This document shows positions 1 through 9,613 of a stretch of DNA of 64,000 nucleotides, piece after piece (positions within the stretch are counted from its first letter, which is position 1; the number at the start of each line of letters is the position of its first letter). Source of the stretch: JAEUMD01 sp036768475 (lineage in GTDB: Bacteria > Pseudomonadota > Alphaproteobacteria > Rhizobiales > Hyphomicrobiaceae); assembly GCA_036768475.1 (NCBI GenBank), contig DAIPMW010000013.1, positions 1 to 64,000 of the forward strand, read 5' to 3'. Below the pieces are notes generated by a model. That model was not told the origin of the DNA, did no database searches, and saw only the letters and a list, made by a program, of their open reading frames with translations. A program made the translations under genes and the position numbers.

Positions 1-362
1 CCGCCATGCCGCCGTCAGCCCTCTGCAGCACGATTAAATCGCGTTCGCGCACCTGCCGGCAGTATAGTCTCCGCCGAGACACGCTAGATCCAGCGGCCGC
101 TCTCCTGTCGCGCGCTGCCAGTCAGGCAGAAAGTTCGCGACCCGGCTGAAAAGCAAGTTTCTACCCGAGCAGCCAATCCTCGGGCGACGTCGGTCCGCGA
201 CCAAATTGCGTGAGTTGTGCCGCTGTGCGATGCTGGAGAGCACAAAGGTAGCGTTTATTGCCGATATCGGATCTCGGCCAAGGCGACAAAGGCGTGTCGG
301 CATCCTTACCAATCAAGCGGTCCAGCGATGCCCTCTTTCGCTCTCTACTGTGGAGGCGTGCG
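1..362. other. no supported gene (left edge)
   Basis: I see no credible coding region here. The short open frames lack family features or a ribosome binding site. The last part is the leader of the methyltransferase gene, with a GGAGG at 352-356. Confidence 0.5.
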
Positions 363-1157
363 ATGCCACAACAGTCGATGTGGGGAGGTGACAGTTACGA
401 TTACCTGATGGGATGCTGGAGCCGATTGATGGCCCCGAAGCTTGTGGACTTTGCTGGCGTCTTGGATGGCGATTACGTCCTTGACGTCGGGTGCGGAACT
501 GGATCTCTCACGCGAGCATTGCTTGATGTAGGATCAAAGGTGACGGTGGCGGGGCTCGACGGATCCGCTGATTTCATAAAGCTTGCACGTCAGAACATCG
601 CGGATGACAGGGCATCATTTTGTCTAGGGGATGCTCAAGCGCTTCAGTTCTCGACCAACGCATTCGACAAAAGCATTTCATTGTTAGTGATGAACTTCAT
701 ACCTGACGCGAAAAGCGCCGTGAGCGAGATGCGGCGAGTTACACGGGCCGGCGGTACAGTTGCTGCCGCAGTCTGGGACTACGGCGATGGCATGGAGATG
801 TTGCGCCACCTGTGGGACGAAGCGGCCGCTATGGATGTGTCGGCTGTTGCGAAGCACGAAGGAAACATGCCGCTGTGTCGTCAAGGCGAACTGGGCGCCT
901 TATGGTCTGACGAAGGTTTGGTGAACATCGAAGAAGCCGGCCTCGTCATCCAAATGGAGTTTTCCTCGTTCGAGGACTACTGGTTGCCGTTTCTTACCGG
1001 ACCCGGTCCGTCAGGGTCATACGTTAGCAAGTTGGACGCCTCAACGCAGAGCGCACTCAAGGGTCGTCTGCGCGAAAAGCTCACGCACGGAAGAGAGGAC
1101 GAACCGTTCATTCTTTCGGGTCGGGTGTGGGCAGTACGGGGGACTGTAGGGAGCTAG
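363..1157 (+). CDS. class I SAM-dependent methyltransferase
   Basis: Predicted 264-residue cytoplasmic methyltransferase of the Methyltransf_11/UbiE-like fold. The SAM-binding motif I is clear (VLDVGCGTGSLT, residues 39-50), followed by an acidic strand end (GLDGS) and a motif near GDAQALQFSTNAFD that fits motifs II-III. An upstream in-frame start exists at 258, but the ATG at 363 has GGAGG six bases before it and begins close to the conserved fold, so I chose it. The substrate cannot be read from sequence. It stands alone, with about 300 non-coding bases before the next gene. The fold is certain; the function is unknown. Confidence 0.8.
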   Translation: MPQQSMWGGDSYDYLMGCWSRLMAPKLVDFAGVLDGDYVLDVGCGTGSLTRALLDVGSKVTVAGLDGSADFIKLARQNIADDRASFCLGDAQALQFSTNAFDKSISLLVMNFIPDAKSAVSEMRRVTRAGGTVAAAVWDYGDGMEMLRHLWDEAAAMDVSAVAKHEGNMPLCRQGELGALWSDEGLVNIEEAGLVIQMEFSSFEDYWLPFLTGPGPSGSYVSKLDASTQSALKGRLREKLTHGREDEPFILSGRVWAVRGTVGS

Positions 1158-1466
1158 GTGGCGTAAACGACCATCCGGGCTAATAAGGCTGCTATCGCTT
1201 CCGCCGATACAGCAAGTGCTCAAGGCTGAAACGGGTCAGAAGTTTCCATATACAAGGCCACAGCCGGCCACAGCGGGTCAGAAAGCTGCCGCTCGTAACA
1301 GAAATCTTCGCTCGCGCAACGCTGCAGCAATTTTGCGTGAGCACCAAGAGCATTTTCGTCGATGTCGCGCAAGATTTGAATTGATCGTTCTAGATACGCT
1401 TCACCTTTCAGGCTTCCGCTCGGAATGTTCTTCTGAGTCCAACATCGACACCGGAGAAACGCAACA
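1158..1466. other. intergenic stretch without recognised feature
   Basis: About 310 bases between the methyltransferase and the dehydrogenase operon. I see no gene, terminator hairpin or recognisable operator. It presumably holds the promoter of the downstream operon. A GGAG lies about 11 bases before the ATG at 1467. Confidence 0.4.
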
Positions 1467-2543
1467 ATGCGCACCCATAAGATCGCCGCTATCCCCGGCG
1501 ATGGCATCGGCATGGAAGTCGTCTCGGCGGGCGTTGAGGTGCTCAACGCTCTGGCCAAGCGCGACGGCAACTTCAGCTTCGAGGTGGATCACTTCGATTG
1601 GGGTGGCGAATATTACAAGAAGCACGGGCGCATGATGCCGGAGAACGGCCGCGAGCAAATTCGCAATCACGACGCGATCTTGTTCGGCTCCGCAGGGCAT
1701 CCTGAGATCCCTGACCACATCACGCTGTGGGGGCTTCGCCTCAACATCTGCCAGCCATTCGACCAGTACGCCAATGTGCGACCCACGCGAATCCTGCCCG
1801 GCATTAGGTCACCACTGCGCGACGTGACGGACAAAGAACTCGACTGGGTCATCATCCGCGAGAACTCCGAGGGTGAATACGCGGGGGTCGGTGGACGAGT
1901 TCACCAGGGCACGCATCTCGAAGCCGCGACAGATGTTGCCATGTTCACGCGCGCTGGTGTGGAGCGCATCTTCCGCTTCGCCTTCAAGCTCGCGCAGTCG
2001 CGACCTCGCAAGCTGCTGACCATCGTTACAAAGTCCAACGCACAGCGCCATGCGATGGTCATGTGGGACGATATCGCGCAGCAGGTTGCGAAGGAATTTC
2101 CCGACGTCATCTGGGACAAGATGCTGGTCGACGCGATGACTGTGCGCATGGTGATGAAGCCGCAATCGCTTGATACAATTGTTGCGACCAACCTGCATGC
2201 GGACATCCTCTCGGATCTCGCTGCCGCACTTGCCGGTTCGCTAGGTATCGCGCCGACAGCCAATCTCAATCCCGAGCGCGACTTCCCCTCGATGTTCGAG
2301 CCGATTCACGGTTCGGCTTTTGACATCACGGGCAAGGGCGTCGCCAATCCGGTCGGGACGTTCTGGTCCGCCGTCATGATGCTGGAGCATCTGGGTGAGA
2401 CGGAAGCGGCGAAGCGCTTGATGAGCGCGATTGAGCACGTTACTGCGGACGAGCGCTACCACACGCCGGATCTCGGCGGCAAAGCGTGCACCGCCGAAGT
2501 GACCGCGGCGGTCATCGACGCGATTCACGGATCAAACGTTTAA
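1467..2543 (+). CDS. tartrate/D-malate dehydrogenase-type decarboxylating dehydrogenase (TtuC/DmlA-like)
   Basis: 358-residue member of the isocitrate/isopropylmalate dehydrogenase family, NAD-dependent oxidative decarboxylases of (R)-malate-type substrates. It starts with the family signature KIAAIPGDGIG. It carries WGLRLNICQPFDQYANVRP, which I recognise as characteristic of the tartrate dehydrogenase/D-malate dehydrogenase subgroup rather than LeuB. Catalytic residues appear in VTKSNAQRH, VDAMTVRMV and the metal-binding TNLHADILSD; the nucleotide-binding EPIHGSAFDITGKG follows. It is first in an operon with a two-subunit aconitase-family hydratase, which suggests the hydratase makes the 2-hydroxyacid that this enzyme decarboxylates. 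The exact substrate (D-malate, tartrate or a methylmalate) is inference. Confidence 0.85.
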   Translation: MRTHKIAAIPGDGIGMEVVSAGVEVLNALAKRDGNFSFEVDHFDWGGEYYKKHGRMMPENGREQIRNHDAILFGSAGHPEIPDHITLWGLRLNICQPFDQYANVRPTRILPGIRSPLRDVTDKELDWVIIRENSEGEYAGVGGRVHQGTHLEAATDVAMFTRAGVERIFRFAFKLAQSRPRKLLTIVTKSNAQRHAMVMWDDIAQQVAKEFPDVIWDKMLVDAMTVRMVMKPQSLDTIVATNLHADILSDLAAALAGSLGIAPTANLNPERDFPSMFEPIHGSAFDITGKGVANPVGTFWSAVMMLEHLGETEAAKRLMSAIEHVTADERYHTPDLGGKACTAEVTAAVIDAIHGSNV

Positions 2544-2573
2544 GTCACCCTCAACCGGGCAAGCGAGGCAGGG

Positions 2574-3995
2574 ATGGCAGCGGCCAGGACTCTCTATGAT
2601 AAGATCATTGATGCGCACACCGTGCGGACGCTCGATGACGAGGGCCTCACCTTGCTTTACGTCGATCGCACCGTGCTCAACGAATACACCAGCCCGCAGG
2701 CCTTTACCGGTCTGCGGGAGGCCGGCCGAAAAGTGTGGAAGCCTGAGGCCGCGCTGATGGTCGTCGACCATGTGAACTCCACGGCCGCCAAGCGCACCGA
2801 CCGCATGCCCGATGCCGGCGGCCAGCGTCAGGTCGAGTACTTTGCCGAGAATGCACGTGATTTCGGCATCGAGCTGTTCGATATCCTCGACAAGCGGCAA
2901 GGCATCGAGCATGTCGTCGTGCCGGAACAAGGGCTCGTGCTTCCCGGAATGGTGGTCGCTGCAGGGGACAGTCACACGACGTCCTACGGAGCCCTGGGCG
3001 CTGTCGCTTTTGGGATCGGCACTTCTGACATTGAGCACTACCTGGCGACCCAGACGCTGATATACCGGCGCCTCAAACCAATGCGCGTGATGGTTTCGGG
3101 CAGACCCAGCGTCGGGATCACGTCCAAAGACATTGTCATGGAGGTCATCCGCCGCATCGGTGCGGATGGCGCGACCGGCTATGCGGTGGAGTTTGCCGGA
3201 GATGCTCTCTACGCCATGAGCGTGGAGGCGCGAATGACGGTTTGTAACATGATAGTCGAGGCCGGAGCTCGTGGCGCCGTCATGGCGCCGGACCAAAAGG
3301 TATTCGATTACATCGAGGATCGGCCGAAGGCGCCGCGCGGCGCGCTGTGGCAAGATGCCGTTACGTCTTGGAGATCGCTGAGATCGGATCCCGATGCATT
3401 GTTCGGCCGCGAGGTATGTATCGATGCTTCCGAGGTTGCGCCGATGGTCACGTGGGGAACGAGCCCGGATCAGGCCGCCACGATTTCCGATCTCGTGCCC
3501 GATCCTTCGCACCAGACCGACGCGATCCGGCGCAATGCAGACAGCCACGCGCTCGATTACATGGGACTGACGCCGGGAACGCCACTTGTGCATATACCGA
3601 TCAGCCACGCATTCATCGGCTCGTGCACGAACGCCAGGATCGAGGATCTGAGGGACGCAGCGAAGATCATCAAGGGGTACAAGGTTGCTGAAGGCGTGCG
3701 CGCCATCGTGGTTCCCGGATCGACGCAGGTTCGCGCTCAAGCAGAGGCCGAGGGCATCGCGCAGTCATTCATCGATGCCGGCTTCGAATGGCGACAATCG
3801 GGCTGCTCGATGTGCCTTGCCATGAATGACGATATCCTGAAACCGGGCGACCGCTGCGCGTCCTCCACCAACCGTAACTTCGAGGGGCGCCAGGGCGCAG
3901 GAGCCAGAACGCACCTGATGAGTCCGGCCATGGTTGCCGCTGCCGCTATCGAGGGGCACCTGACTGATGTCCGCAAGTACCAGAAAGGAGCGTGA
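2574..3995 (+). CDS. aconitase-family hydro-lyase large subunit (LeuC-like)
   Basis: 473 residues, close in length and sequence to bacterial LeuC. The [4Fe-4S] ligands are present: C351 in SCTN, and C411 and C414 in GCSMC. Other hallmarks are GDSHTT (131-136), GIGTSDIEH and NRNFEGRQG. One oddity: the N-terminal motif that reads DHNVST in LeuC reads DHVNST here (65-70), so two adjacent residues are exchanged near the active site. Start ATG at 2574 follows AGGCAGGG. It lies 30 bases after the dehydrogenase and 3 bases before the small subunit. In a dehydrogenase operon of the D-malate type, maleate, citraconate or dimethylmaleate hydration is as plausible as leucine synthesis. I therefore give no gene symbol. 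Confidence 0.8.
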   Translation: MAAARTLYDKIIDAHTVRTLDDEGLTLLYVDRTVLNEYTSPQAFTGLREAGRKVWKPEAALMVVDHVNSTAAKRTDRMPDAGGQRQVEYFAENARDFGIELFDILDKRQGIEHVVVPEQGLVLPGMVVAAGDSHTTSYGALGAVAFGIGTSDIEHYLATQTLIYRRLKPMRVMVSGRPSVGITSKDIVMEVIRRIGADGATGYAVEFAGDALYAMSVEARMTVCNMIVEAGARGAVMAPDQKVFDYIEDRPKAPRGALWQDAVTSWRSLRSDPDALFGREVCIDASEVAPMVTWGTSPDQAATISDLVPDPSHQTDAIRRNADSHALDYMGLTPGTPLVHIPISHAFIGSCTNARIEDLRDAAKIIKGYKVAEGVRAIVVPGSTQVRAQAEAEGIAQSFIDAGFEWRQSGCSMCLAMNDDILKPGDRCASSTNRNFEGRQGAGARTHLMSPAMVAAAAIEGHLTDVRKYQKGA

Positions 3996-3998
3996 CGC

Positions 3999-4607
3999 AT
4001 GGAGCCGTTCCGCGTCGTGACCGGCCCCGCAGCGCCGCTGCTCGCGCCCAACATAGACACCGATGTGATTATGCCAAAGACGTTCCTGAAAGGCGTCGAT
4101 CGCAAGGGCCTGGATGTCGGTGCGTTCAACACACTACGCTTCACCGACGGCAAGCCCAACCCCAATTTCGTGCTGAACCGGCCCGGCTACGAGGGCTGCC
4201 GGTTTCTCGTTACCGGTGCAAACTTCGGCTGCGGGTCGAGCCGCGAGCACGCTGTTTGGGGGCTCTACCAGCTCGGCATCCGCGCGCTCATCGGCACGAC
4301 GTTCGCTGGAATTTTCAATGACAACTGCCGCAACAACGGCATCTTGACGATCAATTTGCCGCCCGAGACAGTTGCCATGTTGGCAAAATGCGCCGAAGCG
4401 CCCCCACGCAATATTTTCACGCTCGATCTGGAGCAGCAGACGATCCGCATCGACGAGGCCGATGAAGTTGTCGGCTTCGACATTGAGCCTGCACGCAAGG
4501 ACGCACTCTTGCAGGGCCTTGACCCGATTGGCGCAACGCTTAGGTGGAGCGACGACATCAAGGCCTTCGAGACAGAGCACGCGAGACGGAATCCCTGGTT
4601 CTTCTGA
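3999..4607 (+). CDS. aconitase-family hydro-lyase small subunit (LeuD-like)
   Basis: 202 residues, the normal length for LeuD, forming the swivelling domain that completes the active site of the large subunit. The diagnostic NFGCGSSREHA is present, as are NIDTDVIMPK near the N terminus and a FAGIFNDNCRNNG segment that is the usual FADIF.N...N motif. It starts three bases after the large-subunit stop, so the two are translationally coupled. It follows the large subunit in the substrate question: a LeuCD-type isomerase or a maleate/citraconate-type hydratase. The gene converges on hypF; the 159 bases between them show no clear terminator. Confidence 0.8.
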   Translation: MEPFRVVTGPAAPLLAPNIDTDVIMPKTFLKGVDRKGLDVGAFNTLRFTDGKPNPNFVLNRPGYEGCRFLVTGANFGCGSSREHAVWGLYQLGIRALIGTTFAGIFNDNCRNNGILTINLPPETVAMLAKCAEAPPRNIFTLDLEQQTIRIDEADEVVGFDIEPARKDALLQGLDPIGATLRWSDDIKAFETEHARRNPWFF

Positions 4608-4766
4608 AGCGAAGGTGGATTACACCCATCTCAGCGAGCCAACCCGCAAGTTATGGAGTGTAGCCAATACATTCCTGTTTTCTCTGCACAGTACGCTTCG
4701 TGAGCGCATCGCCACGTGCAGCGTGACTGGGCCTGTTTCAACCGCGACGGGACTGCCGATTTTGTT

Positions 4767-7127
4767 TCAGGGCGCTCCACCAAAGAAAGAGTTCGTGTCC
4801 ATTTCGGTGGCCGCGGCTGTTACAGCGGCTTGACCGAGCGAAAGGCCGCCGTCATTGGCGGGAATACGTCTGTGCCGAAGCACGCGAATGCCGTATCGCT
4901 CCAGTTCGTCACCGATCGTGTTGAGAAGGATACGATTTTGAAAGACGCCGCCCGACAGGGCCGCAACATCGAAACGATGGCTGCGGCCAATAGCCATGAC
5001 GGCTTGAATGGTTGCGTTGACGAGCGTGCGATGAAAGCGTGCCGCGATGAGCTCGCGTGGTGATCCTTCTTCCAGATCGTGCAGAAGCGCGCTCCACATA
5101 GGAGCAAAACTCACGACCACCGGAAGACCTGCGCCAATTTTGAAGGGATAGGATTGAGCTTCGCCCATGAGTGTGGTTGCCAGTGCCTCCAGCTCCATGG
5201 CCGCTTGACCTTCGTAGGTCTGCCGATCGCGACAAAGACCGAGCGCACCCGCTACGGCATCGAACAGTCGGCCCGCAGACGAGGCCTTTGGTGTATTCAG
5301 CCCTCGCTCAAGCATTTGCTCGACCATCTTGGTAGGTTTCGATTTCAGCCAATCCAGTGCGGGACGCTTGAGGTCGAGATCGTTTGCGTTAATCCCAGCG
5401 GCGCTGCGCAGATGAGCGAAGGTGTTGCGCCAGGGTTCTCGGATCGCAGCATTGCCTCCCGGCAGGCCGATCGCTTCAAAGTGTCCAACGCGCTCGAATG
5501 AGCGATAGCCGCCCAGCAGAAACTCGCCTCCCCAGATCGTTCCGTCATCACCAAGACCCGTACCGTCGAGAATGATGCCAAGAACGTTGCTGCAGTCAGG
5601 CTCGTATCCGTGTTCTGCAAGGACGGCCGCCAGATGGGCATGATGATGCTGAATGCCCACGAGTGGAATGCGAAGCTCTCGGGCAAGGTCCGCTCCCCAG
5701 GTGCTCGAGGCGTAGTCAGGGTGTTTGTCGACTGCAATCACTTCAGGTGTGAACTCGAAAATCCGCTGGTAGAGATCAAGCGTGCGGCGAAAGTCATTGC
5801 ATGTTGTGGGATCTTCGAGATCGCCGAGATGCTGCGAAAGCGTCGCGGAGCCGGACCTCAGGAAGCAGAAGGTCGATTTCAGCTCGGCTCCGAAAGCGAG
5901 GATTGCGGGCGTGCGCTCAAAGCCTGCTGCCAGTTGAATTGGTTCAGGAGCGAAACCCCGCGCGCGGCGCAGGATGGTCGGGCCGTGTCGGTCATTGCGA
6001 ACCACTGAATCGTCGAGGCGGTTGGCGATCTCCCGGTCATGCATCAGCCAGCCGTCAGCAAGTCTTGCGAGGTGCGCGCGTGCTTCGCGGTTTGTCGTGC
6101 ACTGCGGCTCGCTGGAGCGGTTGCCGGACGTCATGACAAGGGGACGCGCAAGCCTAGCCAGAAGTAGATGATGGAGCGGCGTATAGGGCAACATCATGCC
6201 GATACGGCTGTGGCCCGGTGCGACAGCGTCTGCAAGCTGTGCATTAACATGCCGTTCCAGTAGCACGATTGGCGCCTCAGAGCCGGTGAGAAAGCTGACC
6301 GCGTCTTCGTCAACCTCTGCCAGCATACGCGCCATGTCGACGCTGGACACCATCAGCGCGAGCGGTTTGTCGTCGCGGGCCTTTCGCCGGCGGAGTTCGA
6401 CCACCGCTTGCTCGTTCGTGGCATCGCAAGCAAGATGAAAGCCACCAATGCCTTTTACTGCGACGACCTTGCCCGCAGCAATCATTTGAGCGCATTTGTC
6501 GAGTGGTTTGTCGGCAATACAATTGCCGTTGGCGTCTTCAAACCAGATGCGTGGACCGCATGAGGGGCAGGCATTGGGTTGGGCGTGGAATCTGCGGTTG
6601 GCTGGATCTTCATACTCTCGGCGGCAGTCCGGACACATGATGAAGTCCGCCATTGTGGTTTTATGGCGGTCGTAAGGTATCGCCTCGACGATGGAAAGTC
6701 TGGGTCCACAATGGGTGCAGTTCGTGAAGGGATAACCATATCGGCGGTTGTTCGGATCAAAGCATTCGCTGATGCATGCCGGACAGGATGCAGCATCAGG
6801 CACAATGCCGGTTGCCACGTGTCCTTCGAGGCTCGACATGATGACGAAGGTTTCAGGGCGGCGGACGGGTGCTGCCAGTGGCGCTATCTCGATACGCTCG
6901 ATCCGCGCAAGGGTTGGTGCCTCCTCGCGGATACGGCGACAGAAGCGGTCCACTGCATCGTGTGATCCTGTCGCTTCTATTGCGACCCCGGCTCCGTCGT
7001 TGCGGACGAAGCCTTTTACGTCTTCCTCGTGCGCCAACCGCCATACGGTTGGTCTGAAGCCCACGCCTTGAACAAGTCCGCGAACGCGAATAGCGCAGGA
7101 TACGATATCGCGAACCAGGTCCGGCAT
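4767..7127 (-). CDS. hypF: carbamoyltransferase HypF, [NiFe]-hydrogenase maturation
   Basis: 786-residue HypF, which uses carbamoyl phosphate and ATP to load HypE with the carbamoyl group that becomes the CN ligands of the NiFe site. Domains in order: acylphosphatase (motif VRGLVQGVGFRPTVWR at 15-30), two CX2C-X18-CX2C zinc fingers (C115/118/137/140 and C165/168/187/190), a YrdC-like domain, and a Kae1-like C-terminal domain with VGIQHHHAHLAAVLAEHG. An open frame extends 73 codons further upstream into hupV, but the ATG at 7127 starts directly before the acylphosphatase domain and lies 8 bases after the hupV stop. It is the last gene of the hydrogenase operon and converges on the LeuD-like gene. 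Confidence 0.96.
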   Translation of the reverse strand: MPDLVRDIVSCAIRVRGLVQGVGFRPTVWRLAHEEDVKGFVRNDGAGVAIEATGSHDAVDRFCRRIREEAPTLARIERIEIAPLAAPVRRPETFVIMSSLEGHVATGIVPDAASCPACISECFDPNNRRYGYPFTNCTHCGPRLSIVEAIPYDRHKTTMADFIMCPDCRREYEDPANRRFHAQPNACPSCGPRIWFEDANGNCIADKPLDKCAQMIAAGKVVAVKGIGGFHLACDATNEQAVVELRRRKARDDKPLALMVSSVDMARMLAEVDEDAVSFLTGSEAPIVLLERHVNAQLADAVAPGHSRIGMMLPYTPLHHLLLARLARPLVMTSGNRSSEPQCTTNREARAHLARLADGWLMHDREIANRLDDSVVRNDRHGPTILRRARGFAPEPIQLAAGFERTPAILAFGAELKSTFCFLRSGSATLSQHLGDLEDPTTCNDFRRTLDLYQRIFEFTPEVIAVDKHPDYASSTWGADLARELRIPLVGIQHHHAHLAAVLAEHGYEPDCSNVLGIILDGTGLGDDGTIWGGEFLLGGYRSFERVGHFEAIGLPGGNAAIREPWRNTFAHLRSAAGINANDLDLKRPALDWLKSKPTKMVEQMLERGLNTPKASSAGRLFDAVAGALGLCRDRQTYEGQAAMELEALATTLMGEAQSYPFKIGAGLPVVVSFAPMWSALLHDLEEGSPRELIAARFHRTLVNATIQAVMAIGRSHRFDVAALSGGVFQNRILLNTIGDELERYGIRVLRHRRIPANDGGLSLGQAAVTAAATEMDTNSFFGGAP

Positions 7128-7135
7128 GAGCTTAC

Positions 7136-8587
7136 CTAGTGTACGGTGCAGACAAGGCAGGGATCGAACGAGCGAACGATATGCTGCACGGAGACAGGTT
7201 CGCTTTCGCCGGCGCGCAGCGGTGCCCCAACGAGTGCCTGTTCCAGCGCGCCGGGTGTCCCCGACGAATCGCGCGGCGAAAAGTTCCACGTCGTCGGTGC
7301 GACGATCTGATAGTTGTGGATCTGGCCTCTGGCAATCCGGAGCCAATGCCCAAGTGAGCCACGAGCCGCTTCAGTCAGGCCGATCCCCTCGCTGGCGTCC
7401 GGAAGAATGGCGTGTGTGCAAAATACGTCACCAGGGTCAATACGCCGGACCCATCCTTCCATGGCAATCGTTACCAGGGCGATCTCAAGAAGTCGCGCAA
7501 CGACACGCGAATGGACGTTACCGCCACCGCTGGCAACGAGGTCCCGGATCAGGGGATGGCCAGCAATGGCCTGGCGCGCGATTGCGCCCACTTCGACCAC
7601 CTTTCCGGCAAGCCGGGGCGCCTTGCACCAGGAATAGGCTTCAGAACGCGACACGTCTGCGTTTGTGGTTCCCTCGAAGGGATGCTCGGCAATGGACACT
7701 GGATCGTACCATGCGTGCGACATGTCCTCGGTCACGTGGGCAATATCGAGAGGCGCGACAATACCGTTGTCCCACAGCCCTGGCGAAAACAGATGTGTGC
7801 CGTCTTCCGAATACGCGCCGTAACTCATGAAGCGGTCGCATGCTCTGCCGAGACTCTTCAGATCGAGGGCCTGCGACACATGCAGGAAAATACGAAAATC
7901 GGATGTAAAGGACGACCGCTCGTCGGCCCATGCCGTCAGTTCTTCACCGCTTGAAATCGACACGACCCGTTCCAGACAATCCCCGAACAGCTGCCTCTCC
8001 AGAAACCTGCGAAAACCGGTGAGAATGGCGGACATCCGCGCAATCTCGTGTGGCGAAATGGATCGCGTCGTGCCGCCTGGCTGTATCGACAGAGTGTGTG
8101 GCCATTTGCCGGCCAGGATACCCATGATGTGCATGAGCTGAGCGCGGACTGGCAGTGCTTTTCCGATGGATGTGCCCGTGATCGCCGTGAAACGTTCGGC
8201 GACGGCTTCGTACCATGGCTCGTCCGCGTAAACCGAACGTGCGAAGTCGGGCATGAAGAAGAGATAGAAGTGAGTCAGGTGGTCGGCAACGTTCTCGGTC
8301 GCATGCATGGTGTTGATCGCCAGTACACCATTCGGCGGTGGCGCCAGTTGTCCTGCTGCAGCAAGCGCCTTGGCGGCGGCCACCGACTGGGACACCGAGC
8401 AGATGCCGCAAATGCGCGGCGCATAGACCAGGGCATCCGCCGGCGCCTTCCCTTTCAGGATGCGTTCAAATCCGCGGTAGAGTGTCGAGACGACGTGAGC
8501 CTGTTGGACGACGTCTCCCGAGATGTCGAGTTTGACCTCCAGGTCTCCTTCGACGCGATTGAATGGCCCAACAATGATGCGTGTCAT
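7136..8587 (-). CDS. hupV: H2-sensing regulatory hydrogenase large subunit HupV/HoxC
   Basis: 483-residue [NiFe]-hydrogenase large subunit of the regulatory (sensor) type. It has both pairs of NiFe ligands: RICGIC (C60, C63) and DPCLVCTVH (C477, C480). The protein ends exactly at the histidine of the second motif, so it lacks the C-terminal tail that a maturation protease would remove; this is the known hallmark of HupV/HoxC sensors. Its start overlaps the hupU stop (ATGA). Known members sense H2 in the cytoplasm with HupU and signal to the kinase HupT/HoxJ, whose gene is two positions upstream. Confidence 0.95.
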   Translation of the reverse strand: MTRIIVGPFNRVEGDLEVKLDISGDVVQQAHVVSTLYRGFERILKGKAPADALVYAPRICGICSVSQSVAAAKALAAAGQLAPPPNGVLAINTMHATENVADHLTHFYLFFMPDFARSVYADEPWYEAVAERFTAITGTSIGKALPVRAQLMHIMGILAGKWPHTLSIQPGGTTRSISPHEIARMSAILTGFRRFLERQLFGDCLERVVSISSGEELTAWADERSSFTSDFRIFLHVSQALDLKSLGRACDRFMSYGAYSEDGTHLFSPGLWDNGIVAPLDIAHVTEDMSHAWYDPVSIAEHPFEGTTNADVSRSEAYSWCKAPRLAGKVVEVGAIARQAIAGHPLIRDLVASGGGNVHSRVVARLLEIALVTIAMEGWVRRIDPGDVFCTHAILPDASEGIGLTEAARGSLGHWLRIARGQIHNYQIVAPTTWNFSPRDSSGTPGALEQALVGAPLRAGESEPVSVQHIVRSFDPCLVCTVH

Positions 8588-9606
8588 GGCCGCTTCTTCG
8601 GACGGTTTGATGGAGGTGCTTTCAGTTGCTCTGCAGTGGCATTCTCACGAAGGCGTGGCGGTGTTGCTGCCTTCGACAGGGCCGCGAGGGCCACGAACCA
8701 AGCTTTCGGCATGTCGGTCGGCAAGCCAATGGGGATGCCGGAAATCTTCGGCGTCATTGTAAAGGCATGGCCCGGCTCCTCGAACCCCGGGGCGGTGCAG
8801 TTGATGCACGGATAGCCGCCGTCAATGCAGGACCCGGAGCCGTTCCAGGCGCGAATGTTGCAGTCGGCGCGGGCCTGGGTTCCCTTGCAGCCGAGATTCT
8901 CCATCATGCACCCGCGGTCACAGAGCTTTTCGGCGCTGGCTTTGAATTCATAGAACTCGTTGCGCGCGCAGCCGTGATGGACCAGATGCATCGTGTAGGC
9001 GAGTGGACGCTCCCATTCATCGAGGTCGGCTTGCGTGAAGCGCCCCGCCCCAATCAGATAGAGCACCTCGATCAGCCAGGCGGGATGAATCGGACACCCG
9101 GCAATGTTGATCACCGGCAACCCGGCCTTTGACCTGAAGTTGTCACCAAGAAGGCCGCCAGGCTGCTTACCATCGTAGGACAGGCCGCAAGCCTCGACAT
9201 GATTGTCTCCTGCTGCGGTAATGCCGCCATACGCAGCGCAACTGCCGACGGCAATCACATAGCGGGCCTGACGCGCAATAGCCTCGATCCAAGTCATGAC
9301 CGGTTCGCTGGAGCCTGACATCATATGGAAACGTCCGCTGCCGTTCGGTCCCCGCATCACCGATCCCTCAAGACAGACGATGTCAACGGGTTCTTCACCC
9401 GAACGGATGCGCTCCAGAAGCGCGATTGCTTCGCGGCCCGAGTGTTCGCTCAGCGACGGATGCCACAAGACATCTATATCGGCAGCCATGAGGCTTGTGA
9501 TGAGGTCGGGGCCCTCGGCGCCAAGGAGGGAGAGCGTGCAGCCTCCGCATCCGCCGGACTGCATCCAGACCAGCTTCAAAGACCGGCGCTTGAGGCTGCT
9601 TGTCAT
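8584..9606 (-). CDS. hupU: H2-sensing regulatory hydrogenase small subunit HupU/HoxB
   Basis: 340-residue Fe-S small subunit of the sensor hydrogenase. There is no twin-arginine signal and no C-terminal membrane anchor, unlike HupS in the same locus, so it is cytoplasmic. The proximal-cluster motif is GGCGGC (C20, C23), the standard type without the extra cysteine of HupS. Further cluster ligands appear in VGSCAAYGG, INIAGCP, HHGCAR, CDRGCMMENLGCKG and the CINC near the C terminus. In-frame starts also exist at 9627 and 9660, overlapping hupT. I chose the ATG at 9606 because it gives the usual family length and lies 8 bases after the hupT stop; no strong ribosome binding site settles the matter. 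Confidence 0.92.
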   Translation of the reverse strand: MTSSLKRRSLKLVWMQSGGCGGCTLSLLGAEGPDLITSLMAADIDVLWHPSLSEHSGREAIALLERIRSGEEPVDIVCLEGSVMRGPNGSGRFHMMSGSSEPVMTWIEAIARQARYVIAVGSCAAYGGITAAGDNHVEACGLSYDGKQPGGLLGDNFRSKAGLPVINIAGCPIHPAWLIEVLYLIGAGRFTQADLDEWERPLAYTMHLVHHGCARNEFYEFKASAEKLCDRGCMMENLGCKGTQARADCNIRAWNGSGSCIDGGYPCINCTAPGFEEPGHAFTMTPKISGIPIGLPTDMPKAWFVALAALSKAATPPRLRENATAEQLKAPPSNRPKKRP

Positions 9607-9613
9607 GTTGCTG

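Noticed and set aside
2532..3740. 402-residue minus-strand open frame
   Set aside because: It is the antisense shadow of the LeuC-like gene, which has full family motifs.
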